From Buddleja alternifolia (lineage: Eukaryota > Streptophyta > Magnoliopsida > Lamiales > Scrophulariaceae), in NCBI GenBank assembly GCA_019426215.1, contig CM033408.1, positions 6,141,077-6,205,076 on the forward strand: a stretch of 64,000 nucleotides of DNA, read 5' to 3'. Shown piece after piece: positions 20,706-34,056 of the stretch (the stretch's first letter is position 1; every line of letters begins with the position of its first letter). Made by a program: the position numbers and the translations under genes. The notes beneath the pieces were generated by a model. It saw nothing but the letters and a program-made list of their open reading frames with translations, did no database searches and was not told the origin of the DNA.

Positions 20706-23529
20706 CTACAAGAAATAATCAGGAGTCCTTCGAGTTACATCAGGTTCCCCTCTCCGTGGTGCTGGTTCAAACTGCAACAATGATTTAATTACAAAGTAAA
20801 TCCTCAATTAAATACCAGACACCAAAACAAAGACTACTCATAGAAGCAACCCCTGGACCTATCATAATTTTTTGTTCATGTATATTGGTTCACCAAAATC
20901 TCCCAAAGAAACACTCTTTAAAAAAGAAGCATATTTGTAACCAAAAGGAAAAAAAAAAGATATTGTTCTACAGACAATTGACAACTTATTCCAACCAACT
21001 ATCATTGGAAAATTATAAATGTTAACTGAAAATACAAGAAAAGAAACGAAAAGGGAAATGGCACAGTTTGAGGGGTGTGGGGCAAAACCTGGATAAATGT
21101 ATGCTCTCTGCAATCATCAACTTCCAAAATGGATGCCATATTTCCACAGCGATAACAATAATTTGGTGCACTAAATATAGTGACGACCTTTTGTTCCTGT
21201 GGCAGAGGTCAGAATCAACTAAGAATTCATTTCTATTGGCAGTGGCAAATAGAAAAAAGAGAGGATTATGATTTGAAATCTTTACATGGGCCCAGTTATA
21301 TCCCTCCATAACTAGCTGGTGAGCTCTAGCAATGAGCTTTAAACTGTTTGTGTGATTGAATTGCTCCGATATGTCCTGTAAGATAATTAGGCATAATCAG
21401 TTGAAAGGGTGAAACTGAAAAAGAAGCTTTCATGACTAGATGAGAGCACCTGGCCAAAAGTGTATCCAGCACCACGTGGGGATATGCCCCAACCACAGCG
21501 ATCATCGGGATCGGACCACAACAGATCACACATAGGACCTTCATGTGGAACTTCTTGAACGCGATCAAAGTTTCTTATATTATCAAGGGTTTCAATAGAT
21601 GGGGACAATCCACCATGCAGACAAAATATTTCGGATTCAACCTACACAAAGATCACTATCTTAGAACTGACATAAATCAAAGAAACACCTGCACTGAGTA
21701 ACTGTAGATTTCAGTTCTTCAATTCCTCAATACATTTCAACCCTCAAATATAAATGGAAAGACCAATCATCAACAATAAAAATGTTAAACCATTATGATT
21801 GTATCTGATTTCATAAACAGGAATACCGAGAAAGTGACCAGGAAACGACTTTCAACTAGATCAGAATAAAACAAGGGGCAAAAACATTTTTATAATAAAT
21901 GCTGTCAAGAAATTGCATAAACAATATAAAAGGACTAAAAGTGTACTGACCAATGCAGTCAGAGGGAAATAGTCAAACAGATCAGTGAATATCTTCCAAA
22001 CATTTGCATTGCCATACCTAGAATGAAAATTCAACACCAAGGTTTTAGCATTATCATGGAATGGGAAAAGAAAACAAAGCATTAAAAAGTCGTAGAAATA
22101 ATTCAAAATATAGATGTTAGGATAATAACAGACTACGAATCCAAACGGATTCTAAACACTAGAATGCAAGTAAATCATACAAAGTTCTAAACCCAGTTTG
22201 AAAGAGATCATGGCAACCAAAAAGAGAAAACTTACTTCCGCAAGCATTCATCGTAAAAACCATAGACTTGTGTGATCTGCAAGCAAAAACAAACTATAGT
22301 TATGTTCAAGAATCAGTACAGAACATTTTACCAGTTCAAAAAACACAGAGCAACCAAAAAGCAAAAATTGCCTTACAATACTATAAAGATATTATGTTCC
22401 TCAGATCAAAAAGCTCAAACTGCAAACTTAGAAACGACATAGGTCACAACATAAATGAGACAATATCACCAAGAAAAATCAGGTCCACGAATATCCGAAT
22501 ATACAAAAGCTTATTAATCAACTTAAATTTGAATGTCATGCAGTAAGGTCAGGCCGTCAACCATCTAGATTTTATTTCAATGAAAACTAAGGTGATGCTT
22601 TAACAGTAATATTTGACCTGATAGCATGTGTTATATTCATAACCTAAGTTCTAATCACGCTTCCACATATAAAGCCACCCTGAAAAGCTAAAATCAAATG
22701 GAGCTGGAGAGAAATATCACAAAGCTAGTTGATTGAATCACATTAACCACTAAATTCAACCACATTATTTCCTAGCACAATCAAAATGGACATATTATTT
22801 ATGATTAAATTCATCCCAAAAATATCAAAAAGAAAGTGGAGAACATCTCCGATTTTCATAAAACCTTAAGATCTTAAATTCTTATAAAGGGGCATAGTTT
22901 TGCCCCAAGAAATAATGATTTGCAATATGTATGAGTAATATCAATAAAAGAATAAGAAACAAGAAATAAATCCATTAATTTGGGCCTTTAAATTAGAGCA
23001 TTTTTCAGCAAATTCTAATTAGTTTCTTCACTTACAGAAAACTTCCTTAAACTGACCAAATTTAGATCACATTCCAGTAATTTTCAGCAAGTTACATTTA
23101 ATCTCAGAAAATGACTTTCATTCAAATCTTCACCAAAAAACACATGAATTTGATCACAGATACAGGATATTAATGGGCAGATTGTTAATATCTCTAGAAT
23201 GTTCAACAAATCATAACTATTTTCAAAAAAATACAAAAGGATTTGACCCAAAAAAAAGAGGAAGAGGAGGAGAGAACTGTTGTTTGGGCACATCTGGCTA
23301 TAGGAAAGGAGGAAGAGGTGGTCTAGGAGGAAGAGGAAAGAAAAGAAAAGGACAACAGAAGAGAAGACTAAAAATAAGGAAAAAGGAAGGGAGAGGAGAG
23401 GAAACAAAGAGGAAATAGTACCAGGAGGCTGGAGTGGCATGAGGTCAGGGCGGAGCTGGGTGAGGAAGAGGAGTGATGGACAAGTGTCAAGAGAAGTGCC
23501 CTGTTTATATCTCTCCTTCCTTTTTCTTA

Positions 23530-23564
<35 letters not shown>

Positions 23565-26500
23565 GAGTGGGGTGGTGGGCATGGAGTACAAGATGAACCA
23601 AAGTGGAGTAGACTTTGGTGGGTTGGGGACTTGTCATCTTTAGGAATAAAATTCCCTCTGGGGTTTTATTTTAAAGAGGTGTTATTTATTGGACATGGTT
23701 TTCTGGTACAGAATAGAAAAGGTCACTTAGGTTTTAACCAGGGGCACACCTAGGCGTAGAAAATGCACCCTCAGCACCTATTTGAAGTGAATTAATGAAG
23801 TAAATCATTACCTGTCTGCTTTCATGATTTCCTCTGAGAATCGTGATACGTTGAGGATAGCGCACTTTCAAAGCCACTAAAAGCTGCAGGAAATAACTCT
23901 ATAAGCATTTATCGCTAGAAAGTTATTATATAACTCTGACACGTATATCATGATACTCCTCCCTCAGATGAGAGAGAAGAATATCCAGAGGAATATAATA
24001 TATATATATAAAGAAGAGATGCACAGAAACAAACTCTAAAGCAGTTGTAACATTATTTGAGGACCTGAATATACAATCATGAAAGTAATAAAGTCAAGCA
24101 AAGTCGCATTTAGCTTGTATCTTACAGTGACGGTTTCAACCGAATAGTACCCACGATCAACATAATCTCCCATAAATAGATAGTTTGTATCTGGACACTG
24201 CCAATAAGAAAATCGAACTATGTTAGATGCTACTGATGCATCTCTGTATAAACATTTTCAAACACGAATTTAGTAATATGAAAACTATAAAACAGTAGAA
24301 TGAGAACAACAGTTTTTACATTCCCATGCAACATATAGAAATATAACCATGGCCCATAGACCTTACAGCACAGAGAAACAAAGCTATATTTCACAGTAAA
24401 TGAAGAAAACTAACTAGCCTGATGAAGTTACAATTTCAATAGACAAACTGCCAATTGTAAGCAATATTTTCCTGATTGACCTTCCCGTACCTCCACAAGG
24501 GTGGAGAGACAAATATACTAGCATACAAACCTATATACCTTTATTTCCATCTGAACCAATGGTTCAACTCGTTCCAGCAGGATACAGGATGATAAAACAA
24601 ACCAGGGAAACAAAGAAGAGCACATTAAAGTTGCATATAACTGTAAGATGTTATTTTGTTACATGGTTTTCCTCTGGACACGATTATGATGGAAATCCAC
24701 CAAGGACCAAGCTTTTATTCATCTTTAAGAAGGCATGCCACATGTATTTGATAACTAAGATTCCATTATTAACAAAATATCCAATTTCAAATTTTCAACA
24801 TGTTGTGATGTTACAAGACAAAGTCTATCCTCAAGTTCATTCACAGCTCCAAAATCGTCCAAGCTCAAAACCAAAAAAAAAATAAAAAAATGCAAGCATA
24901 TAAATGTCATAAACAACTATAGTACCTTCCCCCCAATGCGGAAAAGTTCGGCAAGATCGTGAAATTGGCCATGAATGTCGCCACAAATAGTCACAGGGCT
25001 TTTGACAGGCTGCATCCAATAACAAAGAAATCGGTATTCAGTCTAGTCAGTATAAGTATAATTTAACCAGAACTAACCACAGAGCTTTTCAGGCTAGTCT
25101 CATAGAAAATTGGTAAATATGAGGGCTAGGCAGAAAGATACAAAAATTCATACCTGGACATTACTTTCCTCCATTAGTATCTCTTTAGCCTTCTCACATA
25201 AGGCCCTGACCTACATGTGCAAAATGACTGGCGCTCTCAATCTAAATTAAGCATTGTGTTTCTACAAAATATATAAATAAAAGAAGAAGCTAATTTTAAA
25301 AAAGGAAAAGGGAAAAAAAAAAAAAAAAGGAAACAAGGCATGTCGGATTATAAGTACAATGCGTCATCTATAGTCACTGTGCCCCGCTTCAAAGTCAAAT
25401 TAACTTATAATGGAGCAGATATCGCTGCAAACATTAACCAATACAAGGAATAAATAGAAGACGTTAGTGCAGTTGAGCTTCGATCATGTTTAACACAACA
25501 TGCAAAACTTGGCCACACAAAAGACTCAGAATTTTAAACCTTGACCACAGCAATCATTTTGATTGGGTCCTTTTCTTCCAATCATATCAAAGAGGCAAAT
25601 CCAGTAGTTCCCTAATCAAATTAATCTTAGTTTAACCCTGTTCATCCAATCAATAAATGATTACAGGGCAGTAACACGAATATCAAGTCCACTCTCTCAC
25701 AAAATGATAAAAGAGCAGCAGCGCTACTTATCATTATACAAATAGCCCCACCAAGTACAGCTCATATAAAAGAAGATCAACATATATGTTGGTTGTGTCT
25801 AGTTTATTCTTGATAAGATTGACATGAAGCTGATTTAAAATTGTATCATTAAATGAATTATGGATGACAGATCAGCAGTAAATGAACTCGATGAACAAAA
25901 GCATATCAAATAAAATGAAAAAGGATAAATTAAAGATGATTTCTTTCAGCAATTCATTTTGACCTGATGAAATACATGTATCATACTCCATCAAGACAGA
26001 TCAAGGATCAATCAAATACCTCATTTTCACGACCCATTAACATTTATTTTTTTGCAACTTTATTCTAAGAATGTTACTACGAAAAGGCATAACCTGTCCA
26101 GCAAAATAACCTCTCGTGCTTTCATGTGCTTCTTGGACTAATCTGGTAAATGAGGCTAACCAGGTCAAAAAGGTGTTTGCTTGGCCATATTAGCCACTTA
26201 TTTTGACAATTGTCAGCTACATTTGTAGTCTTCGAATAACTCTTGTTGGACCATTACGCTAATGGGTAGAAGTACAGGCCTTGAATCAACAGGTGTTGTG
26301 TATACATTGCTCGACAAGTAAAAATATCTTGTTCTTATGCTATGAACAAAACAAGTTAAGATTCATTTTATCACAAAGATATCAATCTGAACTACCAGTT
26401 CCCATTACATTATGGTAAAAATTCTCCTCACTAAACATAGCCATTGTAGGAACATTCATAATGGTACTGTTAATGCATCTTAAAAGTACTAGTCTTATAG

Positions 26501-27254
26501 CTGGTTGTATTATGCGTGACGCATCATACGAATAGATTGTCTTTCAGGAGGGATTCACAGTCATCGACAATCAATGCAACTATATCGGTTGCAAGTGCAA
26601 AGATAAGTAGCAAACAATTTTAAATTTTCTTATGCCCAATTCTCAAAAATGTGCAATTGGAGAAGGAATATATATTCATAAATATTTCAGAATCATTATT
26701 CTCCCTCCGTCTCTAGCTTTCGCTGTCAGCGCAAGGTTCTCTACTCTCTCATCAAATAAAACTCATTGATACCAAATCCTAAAAGCTGACTCCAATTATG
26801 GGCTCCAGTCACCTAAAATTGCATAAAAAGATTATGGGTATACATTTTCCATTTCTCACCCAAATGCAAACGAAATCCATTAATTTTGTTCCTCCAGTTA
26901 CCAATAAATTGTTAACTGTCGCATCAAGAAAACAGCATCTTACAGGTATCTCCCAATTGCTTCAATATCCCCAAAAAGAAAAAAGAAAACAACAATAACG
27001 ATTCAAGAAAACCCTAACTGTGAGCCATCTAAAAAACTGCAAAATCACTACCGTAAAAAATGTACAGAATATTGAGAGAAAGAACCTACCATAGCTATCA
27101 GATCTGCAAAATATACCACCAAAACAAGAAATTAAACCATTAAAAGGAAGCGAAAGAAAACCTCGGCCTCCGACAAAGGCTTGCACTGCATGAGCTGTGC
27201 AATCTGTTCGTCCAGATTGCCATGTGTGCTGGCAGACACCAGATCTGCGCTCAT
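20706..27254 (-). CDS. serine/threonine protein phosphatase 2A catalytic subunit, 11 exons
   Basis: Coding exons: 27162-27254, 25154-25210, 24926-25009, 24126-24197, 23812-23883, 22236-22276, 21951-22017, 21450-21641, 21286-21375, 21089-21196, 20706-20771. Every intron has GT-AG ends and the exons join without a stop into 313 codons. The product removes phosphate from Ser/Thr as the catalytic (C) subunit of PP2A, together with scaffold A and regulatory B subunits in cytosol and nucleus. Metal and catalytic motifs are all present: GDIHG (D61, H63), GDYVDRG (D89, R93), GNHE (N121, H122), LHGG (H171), ARAH (H245). The C-terminal TPDYFL includes Tyr311 and Leu313, the carboxyl-methylation site. 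The 313-residue length and 11-exon layout match plant subfamily II (PP2A-3/PP2A-4 type) rather than the six-exon subfamily I. Exon 6 ends in mid-codon; the other junctions are in phase 0. Intron 1 is long (1.95 kb). No damage is seen. Confidence 0.97.
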
Positions 27255-27540
27255 CTTGCTTTATTTATCAGATCCACCGTTGTTCTTCGAGATCAACGTC
27301 GCGCTTCTTATGTTCAAAAAATGGTGCCTAAGAAGATATTCCTTAACCGCAGGCCAAGATTGGGGGTACTATGGATGCTTGGAGGATAAATATACGGAAT
27401 TGTATGTATACGTATAGAGAGAGAGGAGAGCAGAGAGAGAGAGAGCTCGCGATGAGAGTGCGAGCGGAGAGAAGATGGTAGAACCGAGGAAGAGAGGCAG
27501 AGAGAAACAATCAAAAAATTTTGATCTTTTTTTTAAAATC
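27255..27540 (-). promoter_or_regulatory. PP2A 5' leader and proximal promoter
   Basis: On the minus strand, 27415-27510 is a CT-rich stretch (CTCTCTCTCTCTGCTCTCC), common in leaders and core promoters of plant housekeeping genes. The transcription start cannot be fixed from sequence. A LINE insertion begins only about 70 bp further upstream. Confidence 0.45.
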
Positions 27541-28094
27541 GTTTTAAGTCAAAAACGATACACAATGGCAAAAAAATAAAAAAATAATAAAATAAAATTG
27601 AAATCTCTATTTTTTATTTTTATTTTTTATCGAACCTCCTAATGGGGGGAGAGCGTTTTCGGGCCTCTCAGCCCTTCTTTATTCAATTCAAATAAAAACT
27701 ATAAAACAAGGAGTTCTAACTCCCTTAACAAAGTCTACGAAAGCAATTAAACTAGGAGTACTTACTCTTTTACAAATCAACCTAAAAAACACAAAAACAA
27801 GGAGTATTACTCCCTTATAATTAAAAATTATTTCCATCTAATACGGAAGTTAGGAACAAGAAATCCATCTTCAAGCGAGCAAGAAGGAGCTGAGGTGCAA
27901 CCTCTAACCCAAGGATTACCGAGGATGTTTTTTCCATCGCAAGCCATGTTTGCTAGTAAGTCAACCGGTTTATTTCATTCTCAATATATATGAGTAAAAT
28001 GAATACACATCTTTCATTGCATAATTCTAATACGCGAAGAAATTTTTGGAGGTCCCAGTGGTACAAGCAATTATCAGAATAATCACTAATGCAT

Positions 28095-28295
28095 CTAGTT
28101 CACCCAAACCCTTCTAAAACCATGATTATAGCATAATTCAATACCTTTACAGACCCCTACTAGTTCGGCCATAGTGTTAGTAGCCATCTCAATGTACTCC
28201 GTGTAGGCCATCAAAAACTCACCTATGTGATCCCGTATGACCCCTCCCGCACCAGCCAAACCAGGATTGTCCCGAGAAGCACCATCCGAGTTCAA
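28095..28295 (-). pseudogene. LINE RNase H domain fragment
   Basis: The frame contains NSDGASRDNPGLAGAGGVIR and, further on, NTMAELVGVCKGIELC. This is the plant LINE-associated RNase H pattern, with the first catalytic Asp and the AEL glutamate. A stop after RRVWVN removes the rest. It lies at the 3' end of the LINE. Confidence 0.75.
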
Positions 28296-28581
28296 TTTGA
28301 TCCAACCCTCATCCGGGAGAGACCACGTGACTTGAGTGAACTACGCGTTACGTCTAGTCCCCATGTGCATCCTTAACTTAGCTACTATCCTAGGATTACC
28401 TTTAAAGTTAGCCGAAGAAATAAATCCATGCTTGTGCAATGTCTGAATGTATCTTTCAATTCTTACCCGAATTCTTATGTTGCTGAAACTCGAGCCTTCG
28501 TTTTCGTTTTGTTTCATTCTATCCATGTGAACCAAGTTATCAATATCAGAAATATTCGACTAACATTATTAGCCGACTTCC

Positions 28582-29353
28582 CTAATAACCAAGATTGCCA
28601 CCAATAAACCAACTGATGTGTGTCCGGCACCTCGAAATTGCATAAATTAGCAAGTATGAGTTTATCATTCTCGGCCCAGGTCTTGTTATGAAAAGATGCT
28701 CCACTGATTCAATCTCTCCACTATTGCAGCAAACATATTTAGAAGGAAACTCATTTCCCTTCCTTTGCAAATTAACATCAACATAAATCCAATTATTAAG
28801 AATTCTCCATGCAAAGGTGGACATCGACGATTTATTTGCTCCAAATCTCCCAATACACTCCATTGTTTTCCTTCGAGTCCCTCTCGGTATTCCATGCGGA
28901 ACTCATAGTAAAATAGCCATTATTGGATAACTTCCAAATTGGGGAGTTCATAGTCCCAACATTGATTGGCACCATCGTCACGCCATTAGCTAACTTCGTT
29001 GGGAGAATCGTATATAACTTCGACAAATCCCATTCATTTTCCAACCAAAAGTCATCTACTCTATCCCGAGTGTTATGCGGATCTGATGCTAGTTGGAATA
29101 GAGTCCCTTCTCCAAGCCAGTTATCGAACCATTTGAACAACGAATCATCACCTAAGTTCCATCCGATATGCGGTTCAGTTTTATCATGAATTTTGACTAG
29201 CCGTCTCCTCACCATCGAGTCCGTCTGCTTAGCTTGAACAACCATCGGGTGGGTAACTGGACAATATTTAACTAGCATGAACCGAGCCCAAATCGAGTTC
29301 CCCTCCCTAAAATGCCACCAAAGCTTCATTCCAAAAGGACAACGAACCATCAC
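28582..29353 (-). pseudogene. LINE post-RT region (zf-RVT-like)
   Basis: Overlapping broken frames contain KLWWHFREGNSIWARFMLVK, IHDKTEPHIGWNLGDDSLFK, then a SSAW and AWRILNNW region. This is the familiar stretch between reverse transcriptase and RNase H of plant LINEs, with a zinc-binding-type segment (VCCNSGEIESVEHLF, where expected Cys residues are only partly kept). Several frameshifts. Confidence 0.65.
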
Positions 29354-29527
29354 CTAAGTTCTATCCGATATGCGGTTCAGTTTTATCATGAATTTTGACT
29401 AGCCGTTTCCACACCATCGAGTCCGTCCGCTTAGCTTGAACAACCATATAGTGGGTAGCTTGACATGAACCGAGCCTAAATCGAGTTCTCCTCCCTAAAA
29501 CGCCACCAAAACTTCATTCCAAAAGCC
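29139..29527. repeat. ~195-bp tandem duplication inside the LINE
   Basis: 29139-29340 and 29341-29527 share phrases such as ATCCGATATGCGGTTCAG and GAATTTTGACTAGCCGT in the same order, with point differences and a gap of about 15 bp. It doubles part of the post-RT coding region and adds a frame break. Confidence 0.75.
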
Positions 29528-29540
29528 GCCACCAGATCTC

Positions 29541-31260
29541 TTAAGTTACGGACACCAAGTCCTCCTTCGGCAGTAGGATAACAAAGTTGTTCCCACTTCG
29601 CCCAATGTTTCGATTTTTTTCTATCAGAGGATCCCCAAAAAATTTATTTAATAGTTGATCAATCCGTTGAATAATGTTAATCGGAGGTTCTTTAATCTGC
29701 ATAATGTATAGAGGCATTGACATTAATACACTCCTAATAAGCGTTAATCGACCTCTATAAGTTAGCATTGACTTTTCCCAGCCCTCAATTCTCTATTCAA
29801 TTTTGCTCAAAATATTTTTGAAAACTAATCGACGTCTATGCCCCTTAAATAGCAGCGCCCCAAGATAAATAGTAGCTCCTCCCGAACAAAACCCTGTGAT
29901 CTCTTTAATTCTTCTAAGCAGCGAATGAGACATTGATTTGGCTACAATGAAAGACGGCTTGTCCCTATTAATTAATTGGCCCGAGGCTACTTCGTAACCC
30001 CTAAGAAACTCTTTGATATGAGACAAACCACGTTTTGTGCTTTTCGTGAAAATAATAATGTCATCAGCATATGCTAAATGACTGATTATGCAACCTCATC
30101 CGTTATCATATTGCAAAGATGGGTTGGCCCGAACCATGTTATCTAATCCCATCGATAGGACTTCCAAGCAATAACAAAAGGGCAGGTGAGAGAGAATCAC
30201 CTTGTCCCAACACTCTAGTAGATTTAAACAAGTCAACCCCCTCTCTGTTAACAAACTCTGTAAACCAGCAGTTTTCAGTGGCATTTTTCACCCAAGAAAC
30301 CCACTTACTCGAAAAAATGAGTTTGTCCGGAATTGTATAAAAAGACTTCCATTGGACGCGGTCATAACCTTCTCCATATCTAACTTTAGCATAATATTTT
30401 CTCCTCTATTTTTTCGCTCAAGGTCGTGACACAACTCTCTTGAGCTAATAAAATATTATCCATAATGTTCCCCATTTAATAAAACCAGTTTGGTATGGGG
30501 ATATAATCCTATGCATGATGTCAGATAATCGGTTCGCCATGATTTTAGTTATTACTTTGTTATTCACGTTGCATAGGCTTATAGGCCGGAAGTCCTTCCA
30601 CATTTTCGGAATATCAATCTTAGGAATTAACGATAATGTGGTAGCCGTAAATCCCCTTTGGAGAGGTATCCCCGAGAAAAAAATCCAAGACCTCTTTTAG
30701 TAAATCTTTTTGAATGATATCCCAACATTTCTGATAGAACATAGCCCTGAAGCCGTCAGGTCCAGCGATATTGTAAGTATTAATGCTCCACACTGCATTC
30801 TTAACTTCATCAAGTTCTAGCACAAGACAGAGATCCCTACAGCAATCATCTTTCAGCATGGACAGGATGCATGATAAATTCCCATCTTCTATATTCATGG
30901 TTGTCCCCGTAAAAATCTGCTCAAAGTATCTCCCGGCTGATTCACGAATTTCACTAGCATCCCTAAGCTCACGGTTACCCTCGCTGATAGAGTGAATTCT
31001 TCCTATGCTTCTTTTACGTTTGACATAGGCATGGTAAAATTTTGTGTTTCGTTCCCCGTCTTCAAGCCAATTACATGCAGCTTTCTGACACCAAAAATCT
31101 TCTTCCCAATTTAAATTTTGTAGGAAGAGAGCTTCCGCCTTATTCATCTCACATAAGTTCTCATCCGTCGGATTATCAACATAATTTTTTCCAGCACTAT
31201 GGGCTACCTCCTCGGCAATGTTAACAACTTCAAATACATTACCAAACACGTCTTTATTCA
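29541..31260 (-). pseudogene. LINE reverse transcriptase, broken
   Basis: Reading from 31260 downward: LQNLNWEEDFWCQKA and NWLEDGERNTKFYHAYVKRK (RT entry region), then NIAGPDGFRAMFYQKCW (motif 2). The catalytic YADD box is at 30060-30071 inside HLAYADDIIIF. Then come a GLSHIKEFLRGYEVASGQ segment and the thumb-like LTYRGRLTLIRSVLMSMPLY. The order is right for a plant L1 polymerase, but it is spread over at least four frames. Confidence 0.8.
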
Positions 31261-32759
31261 TGGTGGTCCCAAGTGGCATACGAAAGGGTCTAGAAGGGGG
31301 GGGGGGTTGAATAGACCCTGAAGTCTTTTTCGACTTCAAAACTTTCGTATCACTTTTAAAGATTAGAACGCTTAGGAAGCTGAGCGCTTGGGTCAGGTGC
31401 TACAGTAAAGATAACTTAGACTTAGTGATTTCGGCTATTTACCAAAGTAGGGTAATGCTTAGATCGCTTAATCAGGGTTAGCACAACGGAAATGATTTTA
31501 AAGCTTTAGCGTTCGTTTTGGTTAAATAGTCGCTTAGCAGATTTACCTTGTCCTTTTCAGAATAGATAAAATAATGTAAAGCAAGACAATAATGAAGAAA
31601 TGACACAAGATATATAAGGTTCACTGGGTGATGTAATTCCAACTACGTCCTTCTTCTCCTTTTTCACTTGGAGGGAATTTATTAAGATGATTATCAAAGA
31701 ATCACACATAATCTTCTACAAGATAGTAAATAAGTGAAAATGATCTCGGGCTCCTTGATCACACAGATTTCAGCACCAATGAAGATTTTCTTCTACAAGC
31801 TTATCTCACTCAGAAATACTGCCTGTAAGGGGTTTCAACTACTTTCTCACTCAGATGAAAGATTGAGAGTTTTATCACAAGAGTTTGTTTGTTTTTTGGA
31901 AAGATCAAACAACATGGAATATCTCAGTAAGAGTTTAGGTTTCTTCTTTGGAAGATGTTTGAGGTATTTGTGACTGTATGGAATGTATGTAAAAGCTTGA
32001 AAGATTTTTTGCTATTTCTAAGCTTTTTCTTAGCAAAGTTTTCTTGTGCATGTATGTATATATCTCTTCTCTTGTTGTTTTTAGGGTTTTGCTGGAAGGA
32101 GGTATTTATAGGCAATTCTTGGGATCTGTCCGTTGAACACATGTGAGAGTGTGCCTTTCACGCGGTGCTTGATTATACCTTTTCTTTGACATTACTGAAT
32201 TCCTGCTGGTTCTGATTGGACGGGAGCAGCTATAAACTCTGAAGTTCTGACAGTCTAGTAAAAAAGGTGGCTTGTCCACAAGTCATATTGGCTTATCACA
32301 TTTAATGCACTTATCAGACATTTAATGCATTTGAATTTATTTCCCATTGGAAATAAATGTCCGTTGAATGATTGCATTTAAGTCCTTCATGACTTGAGGA
32401 TTTATTTCAGGTGAATCAGATTCTGATCGCTAGAGTGCTTTGAGCGCTTGATTCAAGAATCCTGAAATAGTCCTTTAGCGTTTGATAGACGCTAAGGATA
32501 AATCTTCATCTTTTTCTAACTTCAGACGCTGATCTTCAACTTCTTCTCTAATAGACTCACCTAGAATTCTATTAGCGATTCAGTATCTAATACTTAGTCT
32601 AAAATCTACAAAGATAAAAATTACAAGCCTAACAAAATTACATACTTTCAAACGCTTATACGATTGATCTATAAAACATAAACTTACATTTTATTTTGGG
32701 GTCTAACATAAAAATCCTATCTTGTCATCATCAAAACATCTAACATGAAATTTCTAACA
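31261..32759 (-). mobile_element. solo LTR of a Sirevirus-related copia family, copy 1
   Basis: 1,499 bp, reading TGTTAG...CACCA on the minus strand. Its ends and many inner phrases match the LTRs of the 40-54 kb element (GAAATTTCATGTTAGAT, GGGTCTATTCAA, GACCCTTTCGTATGCCACTT). A TATA box (TATAAATA) is at 32103-32110. There is no internal region, so it is the product of LTR-LTR recombination. It lies within the LINE. The flanking 5-mers, ATTCA (31256-31260) and ATTCC (32760-32764), differ at one base. A run of 10 or more G near 31295 corresponds to the poly-C tract of the other LTRs. Confidence 0.82.
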
Positions 32760-32770
32760 ATTCCATATTT

Positions 32771-33348
32771 TCAAGCGCCTTGGCATCTCACGAGTTTTCT
32801 GTGAAATTTCTCTAGTCCGCGACAATAAATTTGCTCATTCCAAGATTTTTCCACGACGACCATGAATGTGGTATGCCGAGTCCACACATTCAAAAAACGA
32901 AATGAAGGAGGATGAGTTTGAGTGTTCTCTTTAATTGACATCAAAAGAGGACAACGATCCAAAAATGTAGAACGAAATAAATGACACACCTGAGTTGGAA
33001 ACATCTCTTGCCAGGCCCTCGTAAAGAGGACACGATCTAAGCATTCAAATGTTCCATGCTTTGCGAACCATGTATAAGGAGATCCCTCAAAGCCTGTGTC
33101 AATAAGTTCACAGTCTAGGATGAAGTTGCTAAAATCTTCCATAGATAGTAGTTTCGGCGCCGCTCCTCCTCCTTTCTTTCGTTAGCATGCAGGATGATAT
33201 TAAAATCACCCCCAAGCACCCACAATTCGTTTTCCACAGCAGTTTCATGTAATCCATCCCAAACAATCATCCTCTCTTCTTGAGTGGATTTAGCATGCAC
33301 CCATGAGCAATATATGGGGTGCCGAATAAGAGGGGGACAAACATGCAA
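32771..33348 (-). pseudogene. LINE endonuclease domain, C-terminal part
   Basis: Two frames contain ENELWVLGGDFNIILHANER and TGFEGSPYTWFAKHGTFECL, then LDRVLF. These are the GDFN and SPYTW/LDR landmarks of the apurinic-type endonuclease of plant LINEs. The N-terminal catalytic Glu/Asn part is absent. The frame shifts near 33120. It is separated from the reverse transcriptase by the solo LTR. Confidence 0.78.
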
Positions 33349-33705
33349 ATGAAGAAATTGCTCGTGGTCAGTTAAAACTTCAACATATTATAAGCATCTT
33401 CATAACAGAACTAGATATGGTTATTACATTTGAAATAATATTATGTAAACCAAACTCATGCGACATTTTAAAATAATCTAGTTGAATTTTTGGTTCAATA
33501 ATCACAAGGAATTTGAGACTAAGATTATATAATTTATTTATTTATAATTTGTAAAATTAAAAGATTTTTATCGAAAATCATTTTATAGGGTATTAAATAA
33601 TGTTAATTTAATTTTGAAAATGTAATACATGATTGATGAACATATATGCTAAAACAAATATTTGAAGACATATTATTAATATATCATTATCATTAGGAAA
33701 AGAGA

Positions 33706-34056
33706 GGAGAAAATTTCATTCATGGTTTTATAGGACTTGCATTTCAATTTTAGTTTCATTGAACTTCAAGCTGCAACTTTAGTCTGATAGGACTGAAAAA
33801 GTTGCATATTTGGTCATATCCGTCTATTTTTTTATGGAAAGAAGTCCAATGAGATCAAAAGTGCAACTTTCTTCGATGCGTCCAATATCTGGCTCTAACG
33901 ACGCATGCATCTCAATCTTTTTTTCTTGTAAAAAAAGTAGATGGTTGGAAAAGTGTAATTTTTTCAGTTATATGGGACTAAAGTTGCAACTTAAAACTCA
34001 ACGGGACTAAAATTGAAACACGAAAAGTCCTATAGGACCATAAATGAATGTTTTCC
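33706..34056. mobile_element. Mutator-like MITE
   Basis: About 350 bp with inverted ends. The left is GGAGAAAATTTCATTCATGG then TTTTATAGGACT. The inverse of the right is GGAAAACATTCATTTATGGT then CCTATAGGACT. Both run on into a 'TTTCAATTTTAGT' block. The ends resemble those of the 6990-7769 element. No target duplication could be settled. Non-coding. Confidence 0.6.

Larger units (their letters stand above)
27612..33370 (-). mobile_element. decayed 5'-truncated LINE retrotransposon
   Basis: A minus-strand L1-type non-LTR element reads from an endonuclease domain (about 33350) through reverse transcriptase to a plant-type RNase H (about 28095). It ends in a GGTTCGATAAAAAATAAAAA tail at about 27610-27640. 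The endonuclease lacks its first part, so the copy is 5'-truncated. Stops and frameshifts break every domain, so it is inactive. A solo LTR (31261-32759) sits inside it, and a 195-bp tandem duplication lies at 29139-29527. It lies in the same orientation as PP2A and directly upstream. Confidence 0.85.

Noticed and set aside
23084..23440. Frames on both strands within a PP2A intron
   Set aside because: They lie in intron 5 in an AG-rich tract and are explained by composition. The flanking exons splice cleanly without them.
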